A DNA stretch of 6,616 nucleotides from Clostridiales bacterium (GCA_015655565.1 JAATEU010000098.1:1-6616), one strand, 5' to 3'. Positions 1-6,382 are shown, numbered from the stretch's first letter. The notes: generated by a model from the letters alone, not told the origin. Made by a program: numbers and translations.

Positions 1-226
1 TGACAATCCATGCACTAAATTGTTCCACATAGTTAGCACAATTAGTGTCTGCATATTTTGGCACCACTTTTTGTAGTGCAACTTTTCCTGCTTCCCCATT
101 GTCTCTCGCACCTTTCCCGGCAGTAGTTATATCCTCAATCATTGCAGGGAAAAGGGCGTCACTGTAAATCTTCACCTCAGTTATCAAGCCATCAACTGAG
201 TTTATATATACATCCTGCAAATAAAA
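1..226 (-). pseudogene. C-terminal fragment of a lipoate-protein ligase-like protein
   Basis: Read on the minus strand, the frame is open from 226 to the window edge (75 codons) and is preceded by a TAA at 227-229. It has no ATG or GTG start with a ribosome binding site near its beginning. The peptide contains VYINSVDGLITEVKIYSDAL, followed by FPAMIEDI and, further on, NYVEQFSAWIV. A 'DG-I-E-KIYSDAL' strand-turn pattern is typical of the accessory C-terminal domain of LplA-type ligases, which attach lipoate to 2-oxoacid dehydrogenase and glycine cleavage proteins. The catalytic N-terminal domain, more than 200 residues in the family, is absent. The 3' end lies outside the window. It looks like a truncated remnant whose break faces the truncated peptidase gene to the right. 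The family call rests on pattern memory without an alignment, so it is moderate. Confidence 0.5.
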
Positions 227-293
227 TTAATATTGCAATTGGTGCAATTAAATTAAAGGCAAAACACATTACCATTATACCGGTTATGTACAT
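192..293 (-). CDS. possible 33-aa single-membrane-span peptide (doubtful)
   Basis: This minus-strand frame starts at ATG 293-291 and ends at TGA 194-192. An AGGAG lies at 307-303 on the minus strand, nine bases before the ATG, which is a reasonable ribosome binding site. The peptide begins MYITGIMVMCFAF and is then almost wholly hydrophobic (NLIAPIAILILFAGCIY), enough for one membrane span. However, it overlaps the lipoate ligase-like fragment in another frame and, at its start, the antisense of the SH3 region of the peptidase gene. AT-rich DNA readily yields such Leu/Ile-rich frames. It could also be the stump of a membrane protein cut at the same junction. No family is recognised. Confidence 0.15.
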   Translation of the reverse strand: MYITGIMVMCFAFNLIAPIAILILFAGCIYKLS

Positions 294-944
294 AAATCAG
301 CACTCCTATTAGAGGAAGACAAAATTGAAATTTGGGATAAGTCAGCCAAAAAAGTGGTGCTTCAGGCCTATGCAGATGTGCTGTCCATGCCCAAGATCCA
401 GGGACACCATCTGATAAGCCTTACCAAAGGGGCAGTTGTAGCTGCCCTTAAACCTGCAGGTGAAGGCGGCTGGGTTAAGGTTGCCTTATGTGATGGAAGA
501 ACCGGCTATATGAAGGAAAAGTTTTTAGGCACGTATATTACCGCTTATACTCTTGAGAACGAAGATAAGCTCCGTAATAATATTGTGAATACGGCACTGT
601 CCTATATGGGAACCCAATATCGCTGGGGAGGAAAGACGCCCCTGGGAATTGACTGCTCCGGTTTATGTTCTGCCGCTTATATGTTAAATGGGGTCATAAT
701 ATACCGGGATGCAGGTATTGCAGAAGGCTTCCCAATCCACGAAATTCCATATGGGTGTAAAAAACCGGGAGATTTGCTTTTCTTTCCCGGGCATGTCGCC
801 ATGTACATCGGTGATTATAAATATGTACATTCTACCGGAAAAAATGGAAGCGATGGTGTGGTGATCAATAGCCTAAACCCTGAGGATAAGGATTATCGTG
901 ATGATTTATTTAAAATACGAAAGGCTGTAGGAAGCATATTTTAA
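252..944 (+). pseudogene. SH3b-NlpC/P60 peptidase, N-terminally truncated
   Basis: This encodes a cell-wall peptidase of the NlpC/P60 type, probably a YkfC-like gamma-D-glutamyl-L-diamino acid endopeptidase acting on muropeptides. Counting from the GTG at 354, residues about 5-60 form an SH3b domain (ending in GRTGYMKEKFL) and residues 75-196 the catalytic domain. The triad is visible as Cys101 in GIDCSGL, His147 in PGHVAMY and His159 in YVHS. The YRWGGKTPLGIDCSGL block is diagnostic. The GTG at 354 has no ribosome binding site. The frame stays open back to 252 (TAA at 249-251), and its translation YTGYVHKSALLLEEDK (about 276-323) looks like the end of a preceding SH3b domain. The intact family has about 300 residues, so the N-terminus appears lost at about 252-264. 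The catalytic core is complete, but translation and export of this copy are doubtful. Confidence 0.8.
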
Positions 945-965
945 CCTGTCAGGAAAGTCCCATGC

Positions 966-1083
966 CTCTTAGGCGGGGCTGCTGAAAAAGTCCCTTTTTA
1001 GGAAGCTGAATGAATAAAGGTGTATATATATTCGTGCCAAGTTTGTGAAAGGGACTTTTTCAGTAACCTTCTCTTAGGCGGGG
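966..1083. mobile_element. MITE-like element with inverted repeats and flanking 13-bp direct repeats
   Basis: CTGAAAAAGTCCCTTT at 982-997 is exactly inverted at 1048-1063 (16 bp). The pairing extends outwards with two mismatches to 977 and 1068. The arms enclose about 50 bases with no credible gene. The sequence CTCTTAGGCGGGG occurs at 966-978 and again at 1071-1083, just outside the arms, like a target-site duplication. The total element is about 92 bases. It lies 33 bases after the peptidase stop codon. Alternatives are a long terminator or processing hairpin for the upstream gene, or a decayed insertion-sequence end pair. No T-tract follows the right arm, which argues against a simple terminator. 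Confidence 0.5.
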
Positions 1084-1161
1084 GTGTATTTGTTTCAAGA
1101 TATATATGTAAATGATAACATAATCAATTCGGTATATTGGGAAAGTGAGGCGGCATAAGGC

Positions 1162-2157
1162 ATGAAAGTTGCAGATATGCACTGTGATACCATACCCGAA
1201 CTATTCTGCGGGATTCGGGCGGGTTTGGATGCGGGGCTTGCAAAAAATAATTTGCATATCGACTTAGAAAAGTTAACGAAAGGGGATTATCTGGTTCAAA
1301 ATTTTGCAATGTTTGTAAATATTAAGGAATATCCGGAGCCTTTGGAACACTGTTTAAAATTAATTGATTTATTTTATGAACAACTGGAACAAAACAGGGA
1401 TAAGATAGCTTTGGCATTAAACTATGAAGATATTGTTAATAACCGAAAGGCAGGCAGGATGTCAGCCGTGTTGACCATTGAAGAAGGCGGTGTTACCAGG
1501 TGTGATTTAGCCCATTTAAGAAATTTTTACCGTTTAGGGGTAAGAATGCTTACCTTAACCTGGAATTATGAGAATGGAATCGGATATCCGAATTTTAAGC
1601 TGATTGAAGGGGAAAAGCCTGATTTTAAGACCCCGAATACGAAAAAAGGTTTAACGGAATTTGGACTTGAATTTATAAGGGAGATGGAAAGACTGGGAAT
1701 GATAATTGATGTTTCCCATTTATCGGACGCCGGTTTCTACCAGGTACTTGAAAATACTGCCGGACCTTTTGTGGCAAGCCACTCCAATGCAAGGGGAATC
1801 TGTAACCACGTAAGAAATCTGTCCGATGACATGATCCGGAAACTGGCGGAAAGAGGCTGCGTAATTGGGATAAATTACTGCCCCAGCTTCTTGCAGGAGT
1901 TTCAGGATGAAAAGGAAGCTGTGGGTACCATTGCTGCAATTGTGGATAACATTAAATATATTGCCTCCATCGGTGGATATGAATGTATTGGATTAGGTTC
2001 AGACTTTGACGGCATATCCGTCCACAGGGATTTACCGGATGCTTCCTGTCTGCCGTTATTGGCGGAAGCTTTATCGGAGGAAGGTTTAAAGCAGCATGAA
2101 ATAGAAGCCGTATTTTATAAGAATGTACTGCGTTTATATAAAGACGTCCTAAAATAA
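1162..2157 (+). CDS. membrane dipeptidase-type (peptidase M19) zinc dipeptidase
   Basis: This 331-residue protein belongs to the M19 renal dipeptidase family: binuclear zinc enzymes with a TIM-barrel fold that hydrolyse dipeptides, often accepting D-residues at the C-terminal position. The metal and active-site residues are in the expected order: His7 and Asp9 (MHCDT), Glu108 as bridging ligand (IEEGG), His186 (DVSHLSD), His207 (SHSNAR), Arg218 (CNHVRNLSDD) and Asp281 (GLGSDFDG). The spacing between His186, His207 and Arg218 matches that in the human enzyme. No signal peptide is seen, so it is probably cytoplasmic. The length is normal for bacterial members. The ATG is preceded by a modest GTGAGG at 1145-1150, and no strong promoter was recognised between the MITE-like element and the start. 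Its neighbours (NlpC/P60 peptidase remnant, serine hydrolase) suggest peptide or muropeptide salvage. Confidence 0.95.
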   Translation: MKVADMHCDTIPELFCGIRAGLDAGLAKNNLHIDLEKLTKGDYLVQNFAMFVNIKEYPEPLEHCLKLIDLFYEQLEQNRDKIALALNYEDIVNNRKAGRMSAVLTIEEGGVTRCDLAHLRNFYRLGVRMLTLTWNYENGIGYPNFKLIEGEKPDFKTPNTKKGLTEFGLEFIREMERLGMIIDVSHLSDAGFYQVLENTAGPFVASHSNARGICNHVRNLSDDMIRKLAERGCVIGINYCPSFLQEFQDEKEAVGTIAAIVDNIKYIASIGGYECIGLGSDFDGISVHRDLPDASCLPLLAEALSEEGLKQHEIEAVFYKNVLRLYKDVLK

Positions 2158-2158
2158 A

Positions 2159-2362
2159 ATGGATAAAAGGTCTGGAAGAAAGAGGGATGGACTTACTTGT
2201 TTCAGTGGGAAGAAAGGGCTCCCGCTGAAAATAAGCGCTGCTGCGTGGCAGGATAGAGTCAGGCAGCAGCGGCTCCGGAATATCCGCTTTGACTATCTGA
2301 ATTTAGCAGCAGACCCTCTCTTTATTTTGCATTCAATGTACGCAGACAGGAGCCATGTATGA
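2159..2362 (+). CDS. doubtful 67-aa ORF in the dipeptidase-hydrolase gap
   Basis: The frame begins two bases after the dipeptidase TAA and ends in TGA within an ATGA overlap with the next gene, an arrangement often seen in translationally coupled operons. There is no ribosome binding site before its ATG. The product is basic (MDKRSGRKRDGL...), has no recognisable motif, no signal peptide and no membrane span. The DNA is noticeably more GC-rich than its neighbours and contains a stem-loop. It may be non-coding leader sequence for the serine hydrolase gene, or an eroded remnant. No function can be given. Confidence 0.15.
   Translation: MDKRSGRKRDGLTCFSGKKGLPLKISAAAWQDRVRQQRLRNIRFDYLNLAADPLFILHSMYADRSHV
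2236..2271 (+). other. stem-loop before the serine hydrolase gene
   Basis: CGCTGCTG at 2236-2243 pairs exactly with CAGCAGCG at 2264-2271 around a 20-base loop. CCGCTG at 2222-2227 offers an alternative partner, CAGCGG at 2267-2272. The structure lies about 90 bases before the hydrolase start. No T-run follows, so it is not a normal terminator. It could be an mRNA processing or stability element. Alternative pairing would allow a switch, but no known riboswitch or T-box signature was recognised. Confidence 0.35.
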
Positions 2363-3201
2363 AAGAAATAACCTTAGAAGACAGAATTCAGGCTGAATTA
2401 GCCAGTTATAACGGCAGGATGGGAATCTATGTGAACGATTTCAGGGGAAATAAAGTTGAAATCAATATAAATGAAAAATATGAGACTGCAAGCTGTGTTA
2501 AAACTTATATTTTAGGAACTTTATTTGATGAAGCGGAAAGGGGTAATAAAAACCTGAATGATAGGTTAATATATACCAAAGACAATGAAATCGGAGGCAG
2601 CGGTGTGTTAAAAAGCCTGGACTATGGTGTGGAATTAACAGTAAAAAATGTGGCAACCCTGATGATAATTGTCAGTGATAATATTGCAACCAATATGATG
2701 ATTGATTATTTAGATTTGGATACCATTAATGAATTTATACAATCCCATGGTTTTAAATATACAAAACTGCATAATAAAATTGATTTTAATAAGTACAAAC
2801 AATTAGGAACAACAACACCAAAAGATTACGGAAGAATTTTTGAAATGATCTGTAAGGAAGAATTAATCAGTGAAAATGCCTCAAGGCAGATGCTTATGAT
2901 TTTTAAGAAGCAGCATTATAACTCAGCACTTACTAAGAGTTTCCCACAGTATTATCTGGACAGTGAAGATACGGGGGAAGAGGAATTAGTATATGTTGCC
3001 TCCAAAAGCGGCAGCATGAATGCTTGCAGGAATGACGGGGGAATCGTTGCTACTCCCTATGGTAAATACGTAATTGTCCTGTTTAATAAGAATTTTAAAG
3101 ACCCTATTTATTATCCGGACCACCCCGCTACTGTTTACAGTTCTAAAGTAAGCCGTCTGATTTTCGATCAATATCTGGCACTAAAGGGGAAAATCAAATA
3201 A
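2359..3201 (+). CDS. class A beta-lactamase-like serine hydrolase
   Basis: This 280-residue protein has the penicillin-recognising serine hydrolase fold (Beta-lactamase2 type). The three active-site boxes are present and correctly ordered: Ser45-x-x-Lys48 (SCVK, nucleophile), Ser106-Asp107-Asn108 (SDN) and Lys216-Ser217-Gly218 (KSG, equivalent to KTG). TTTPKDYGRIFE at 151-162 matches the helix start seen in this family. The RxExxLN omega-loop box with the deacylating Glu166 is not recognisable; Asp142 lies at about the corresponding offset. The protein has no signal peptide, so it is unlikely to be a secreted resistance beta-lactamase and is more likely a cytoplasmic peptidase or amidase. AGGAG at 2348-2352, six bases before the ATG, supports the start. 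It is transcribed in the same direction as the dipeptidase and may share its operon and role in cell-wall peptide turnover. The substrate is unknown. Confidence 0.85.
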   Translation: MKEITLEDRIQAELASYNGRMGIYVNDFRGNKVEININEKYETASCVKTYILGTLFDEAERGNKNLNDRLIYTKDNEIGGSGVLKSLDYGVELTVKNVATLMIIVSDNIATNMMIDYLDLDTINEFIQSHGFKYTKLHNKIDFNKYKQLGTTTPKDYGRIFEMICKEELISENASRQMLMIFKKQHYNSALTKSFPQYYLDSEDTGEEELVYVASKSGSMNACRNDGGIVATPYGKYVIVLFNKNFKDPIYYPDHPATVYSSKVSRLIFDQYLALKGKIK

Positions 3202-3282
3202 AAACTTGTAAAAGTCCTATTCTTCCGCAAGTATAGAGTATCTGAATTTTGCAACAGTCCTTTTTGGTAAATATAATTATTT

Positions 3283-3299
3283 TCCTGCAAGGATTTTTT
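3283..3299 (+). terminator. weak candidate terminator of the serine hydrolase gene
   Basis: TCCT-GCA-AGGA (3283-3293) forms a four-base-pair hairpin followed directly by six T residues (3294-3299), 82 bases after the hydrolase stop. TCCTT at 3258-3262 could pair instead with AAGGA at 3289-3293. The stem is short for an intrinsic terminator, so the call rests mainly on its position and the T-tract. Confidence 0.25.
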
Positions 3300-3383
3300 C
3301 AGCAGTTTCATTATACAGGGTAGAAGTGACAGGGGATTAAACGGATTTATCTGTTTGTTAGAATCATAAAATAGTTTGTTGAG

Positions 3384-3395
3384 AAAACGATTAAG
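3384..3395 (+). promoter_or_regulatory. candidate LacI-family operator, distal copy
   Basis: AAAACGATTAAG here is repeated exactly at 3666-3677, 282 bases downstream beside the lacI promoter. LacI-family proteins bind CG-centred sites and often use a distant auxiliary operator to form a DNA loop. Its function is inferred from the shared 12-mer. Confidence 0.35.
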
Positions 3396-3569
3396 CTGTA
3401 ATTTTATTAATAATTCTTACGGTTTGGCACTGAAAATCAATAAATAAATGCTATAAATTTGGATTTTATATATTAATAGGGAAAAAATAGGAAATGTAGC
3501 ATGGATATTATATACTGTGAAAAAAGTAATTTATAGAAAAAGTAATAATGAACATATAAACAATTTTAA

Positions 3570-3579
3570 AATCGATAAA
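3570..3579 (+). promoter_or_regulatory. partial operator-like motif AATCGATAAA
   Basis: This 10-mer is identical to the core of the site at 3654-3663 and is also CG-centred. It lacks the outer CTT/AAG bases, and AT-rich DNA makes chance matches likely, so it is weaker than the other copies. Confidence 0.25.
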
Positions 3580-3612
3580 AATATAAAATATTACATGAAA
3601 ATAAAACAGGTG

Positions 3613-3641
3613 TTGCAATAATTAGTAAAATATAATATAGT
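3613..3641 (+). promoter_or_regulatory. candidate sigma-A promoter of the lacI-type gene
   Basis: The -35 box TTGCAA (3613-3618) and the -10 box TATAGT (3636-3641) are separated by 17 bases, the ideal spacing. They match consensus at four and five of six positions. Transcription would start at about 3648-3650, exactly where the operator-like pair begins, leaving a leader of about 105 bases. A second TATAAT at 3706-3711 lacks a good -35 box. Confidence 0.45.
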
Positions 3642-3649
3642 ATATCTGT

Positions 3650-3678
3650 ACTTAATCGATAAAGTAAAACGATTAAGT
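3650..3678 (+). promoter_or_regulatory. candidate LacI-family operator pair (inverted repeat)
   Basis: ACTTAATCG (3650-3658) is perfectly inverted as CGATTAAGT (3670-3678) across 11 bases. The left copy, CTTAATCGATAAAG (3651-3664), is itself a 14-base palindrome centred on CG with one mismatched pair, the usual form of a LacI-family operator. The site lies at the predicted transcription start, so binding would block transcription. Autoregulation by the adjacent repressor is the simplest reading. Confidence 0.5.
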
Positions 3679-3742
3679 GATAAATATATATATTACATAT
3701 TGATATATAATGTACAGTAAAACATGGACTTGCACAGGGTGA

Positions 3743-3747
3743 GGAGG
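3743..3747 (+). promoter_or_regulatory. ribosome binding site that decides the lacI start
   Basis: GGAGG here lies one base before the ATG at 3749, seven before the ATG at 3755 and sixteen before the ATG at 3764. Only the 3755 start has normal spacing. Confidence 0.7.
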
Positions 3748-3754
3748 AATGTAC

Positions 3755-4771
3755 ATGGTATCTATGAAGGACATCTCGGCCGTATGTGGGGTATCCGTAG
3801 CAACAGTAAGTAAAGCTTTAAATGGACATAGGGACATAGGAGAAAAAACAAAACAGTTAATCAGAGAAACTGCAAAGGAAATGGGATATTTCCCTAATTC
3901 ATCCGCAAGGACATTAAAAACCAACAAAAGCTATAATCTTGGGGTTTTGTTTATGGATGAAGCAAGAAGCGGTTTGACTCATGATTATTTTGTTGCCGTA
4001 TTGGAAAGCTTTAAGGTAACTGTAGAAAAACAGGGATATGATATTACGTTCATCAGCGGCAGCAGGCAGAGAAAAGATAAAATGTCATATTTGGAGCACT
4101 GCAGGTACAGAGGACTGGACGGGGTGGTGATTGCCTGTATTAATTACGATGAATCGGAAGTTCTGGAACTGATAAAAAGTGATTTGCCGGTTGTGACGAT
4201 TGACCATTTGTTTAACGGCAGGGTTGCAATTATGTCTGACAATATTAAAGGCATGAAAGATTTGCTTACCTATTTATATGATTGCGGACATTTAAAGATT
4301 GCATATATCCATGGAGCAGATAATTCGTCGGTAACGAAAAGCCGTTTAGCCAGTTTTTATAAAACGGCGGAGGAATTGGGAATCGATATCCCCGATAAAT
4401 ATATAAGGGAAGCCGCATACAGGGATACTGCAGCAACGGCCCGGATAACGGATGAGCTTTTGGATTTGCCGAATCCGCCTTCCTGTATTTTGTTTCCTGA
4501 CGATTTTGCAAGCCTTGGAGGACTTAACGCAATCAAAGCAAGAGGACTTAAGATTCCGGGAGATATATCCGTAGCAGGCTATGATGGAATCCGGGTCACA
4601 AAGTACATAGATCCGCAGCTGACCACCATAAACCAGGATACACAGAAATTGGGACAGTATGCGGCGGAGAAACTCATAGACTTAATTGAAAGACCAAAAA
4701 CCACATTAATAGAGCATATAATAGTTTCCGGAGAATTAGAAAAAGGAGCCACAGTCGGCAAGTTGAGTTAA
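3755..4771 (+). CDS. LacI/GalR-family transcriptional regulator
   Basis: This 338-residue DNA-binding repressor probably controls the adjacent sugar transporter. The start at 3755 is preferred to the ATG at 3749 because of ribosome binding site spacing. Residues 4-24 form the helix-turn-helix (MKDISAVCGVSVATVSKALNG), with SVATVSKAL as the recognition helix. Residues 48-56 (NSSARTLKT) are the hinge helix, where Leu54 is the residue that in PurR intercalates at a central CpG. Residues from about 60 onward form the periplasmic-binding-protein-like effector domain. Typical features are TIDHLFN, the SDN segment followed by GHLKIAYIHG, and FPDDFASLGGLNAIKARG leading into the family signature DISVAGYDGI. 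The length is normal. The effector cannot be deduced, but the downstream transporter implies a sugar or oligosaccharide. CG-centred motifs upstream suggest autoregulation. Confidence 0.93.
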   Translation: MVSMKDISAVCGVSVATVSKALNGHRDIGEKTKQLIRETAKEMGYFPNSSARTLKTNKSYNLGVLFMDEARSGLTHDYFVAVLESFKVTVEKQGYDITFISGSRQRKDKMSYLEHCRYRGLDGVVIACINYDESEVLELIKSDLPVVTIDHLFNGRVAIMSDNIKGMKDLLTYLYDCGHLKIAYIHGADNSSVTKSRLASFYKTAEELGIDIPDKYIREAAYRDTAATARITDELLDLPNPPSCILFPDDFASLGGLNAIKARGLKIPGDISVAGYDGIRVTKYIDPQLTTINQDTQKLGQYAAEKLIDLIERPKTTLIEHIIVSGELEKGATVGKLS

Positions 4772-4779
4772 TTGATTAA
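4768..4779 (+). promoter_or_regulatory. possible operator for the transporter operon
   Basis: TTAATTGATTAA is palindromic except at its centre and matches the upstream site TTAATCGATAAA at 10 of 12 positions, with the central CG changed to TG. It overlaps the lacI stop codon and precedes the binding-protein gene by about 100 bases. AT-rich sequence raises the chance of coincidence. Confidence 0.3.
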
Positions 4780-4793
4780 TAATTTTGGTATTT

Positions 4794-4823
4794 TTATCAC
4801 TGTCATGTTGATAATAATATAAA
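4794..4823 (+). promoter_or_regulatory. weak promoter and dyad before the binding-protein gene
   Basis: A -10-like TATAAA (4818-4823) lies 18 bases after TTATCA (4794-4799), a four-of-six match to the -35 consensus. TTATCA is also one arm of a dyad with TGATAA (4809-4814) across nine bases, so a regulator could bind over the promoter. The alternative is read-through from the lacI promoter, with no separate start. Confidence 0.25.
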
Positions 4824-4876
4824 TGCAACAAATAGGTATCTTATATGAATAAGGAAAAATGGAGGAGGACTAGCTT

Positions 4877-6319
4877 ATGAAAAAGAAACTATTAAGTGTA
4901 TTACTAACAGCAGTACTGGCTGCAGCATTGTTGACCGGCTGTGGGGAAAAAACGGCTGCACCTGGTAATTCTACAGTAGATGAGACACAGGGTACTGCAG
5001 CGCAAGAAAATACGGGAGACAGCACAGGATCAACAGATACGGCTGCGACAAAGACGAATATTGCTAAAACGGATCTTGCGTATAAGGGTGAGCTTGAAAT
5101 TATGCATTTTTCAACTTCGGAAGAATCTGAGGGAAACGGCGGATCAGACGGTTTCCGTACAGTACTTAAAGATTGGGAAACTACACATCCTGATATAACC
5201 TTAGTTCAGAATATATTAGCTAATGATGATTATAAAACACAGGTAGCTACACTTGCAGCGGCAAATGACCTGCCGGATGTATTTTTATTACAGGGTATGA
5301 ATACAAAAGCATGGGCTGCACAGGAGCTTGTTTTAGATATGACGGATATCATTTCAAAATCTATTTATGCATCTCAATATGACGATAGTTTATTCTATCC
5401 GTTCACATCAGAAGAAAAAATTTATGGTCTTCCTGTATTAACAGGCGGTACCTGTGCAGTTGTTGTATATGATTCCGCAGCATGGGCAGATGCAGGATAT
5501 GATAAATTTCCGGAAAGATGGGATGAAGTGCTGAAAGCAAAAGATTACTTTACCGATAAAGGCATGGATACCATTGCCTTTGGCAACGGCGGCAAATGGC
5601 AGGTTAATTCTACTTTTCTGGCTACAGTAGGTGACAGATTTACAGGTGCTGACTGAACCCACTCTTTAATTGAAAAGAAAGGCGCAGCCTTTACCGACAA
5701 GCCATTTGTAGATGCCCTTAAGTTTACTCAGGACATTTTTGCATCCTGTATATTTAATGCTGATTTTAATGCCATTACCAATGAAGATGCAAGAGAATAC
5801 TATATTTCCGGTGATGTGGCTGCCTATATCTGCGGTAATTGGGACGTTTCTTATATCCAGGCTTCCTTAAAGGATTCCGATCTTTATAATACAACTAAAT
5901 TTGCGGTAATTCCTCAGTCCGAAGGTGCTACGGCTTCTTACAAGACACATGCTACCGGTCTGGGATATGCGGTTGCAATCAGTCCTGATGTAGCGGATGA
6001 TCCGGATAAATTAGCTGCAGCAGTTGACTTGGTTTATGAAGTGACAGGTCCTGCATTTGCTGAATATGTAGCTGTAAACTATGCATTAGGCGGATTAACG
6101 AAAGTTGAGAATGTTGATTTAAGTGGATTCGATCAATTTACCCGGGATTTTTACAACTACAATTATGTGGACAATACGCCTTGTGAAATTTATGACTCTT
6201 ATATTTCCAGTGCTGTCTGGGATGTGCTGAATACCGATCTTCAGGATATGTTAAATGGTGATGCTAAACCGGAAGAGGTTGCGGCAAATGCGCAAAAAGC
6301 TTATGAGGAAAATTATTAA
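4877..6319 (+). pseudogene. sugar ABC transporter solute-binding lipoprotein, interrupted by an in-frame TGA
   Basis: This gene would encode a 480-residue family 1 extracellular solute-binding protein that captures a sugar or oligosaccharide for an ABC importer. Residues 1-22 are a lipoprotein signal peptide with lipobox LTGC (Cys22). A Ser/Thr/Ala/Gly-rich tether runs to about residue 60, and the binding domain follows (GELEIMHFSTSEESEG, LPDVFLLQGMNTKAWA). GGAGGAGG at 4861-4868 gives a strong start. Codon 260 (5654-5656) is TGA. The same frame then continues without another stop to TAA at 6317-6319, and the continuation ([38 protein letters not shown]) is the normal C-terminal half of this family. 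The position, after FTGAD, is where Trp would be expected, so a TGG-to-TGA change is likely. No ribosome binding site precedes the GTG at 5816, so the second half would not be made alone. As written, the product is truncated to 259 residues and probably cannot bind ligand. Confidence 0.85.
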
Positions 6320-6382
6320 TTCCTAAGAAAATAATAAGTAATACCGGTAAAGCTTAACAAGAAAATATACAATTTCAGACAG

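Larger units (their letters stand above)
3202..3612. other. AT-rich intergenic region, no gene seen
   Basis: This stretch separates the hydrolase gene from the lacI promoter. Every frame is short and lacks a ribosome binding site. It contains a weak terminator-like structure near its left end (listed separately) and two CG-centred motifs that match the candidate LacI operators nearer the regulator. No RNA gene, repeat element or recognisable gene remnant was found in the rest. Confidence 0.6.

Noticed and set aside
12..48. Imperfect inverted repeat (CACTAAATTGT with ACAATTAGTG) near the left edge.
   Set aside because: It lies inside the lipoate ligase-like coding frame, has a bulge and no T-tract. 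It is best explained by coding sequence.
1010..1048. A 12-codon frame starting at the ATG inside the MITE-like element (MNKGVYIFVPSL).
   Set aside because: It is very short, lies wholly within the structured element, and has only a weak AGGA upstream.
1673..1939. Minus-strand open frame of 88 codons within the dipeptidase gene.
   Set aside because: It is an antisense shadow of a well-supported enzyme, with no recognisable motif. The other minus-strand frames inside the lacI, hydrolase and binding-protein genes are the same kind of artefact.
3706..3711. Perfect TATAAT as the -10 box of the lacI promoter.
   Set aside because: No -35-like hexamer lies 16-18 bases upstream and there is no extended -10 TG. 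The pair at 3613-3641 fits better.
5816..6319. An independent gene starting at GTG 5816.
   Set aside because: It has no ribosome binding site and is in the same frame as the upstream half, and the sequence before it (5657-5815) continues the same protein.
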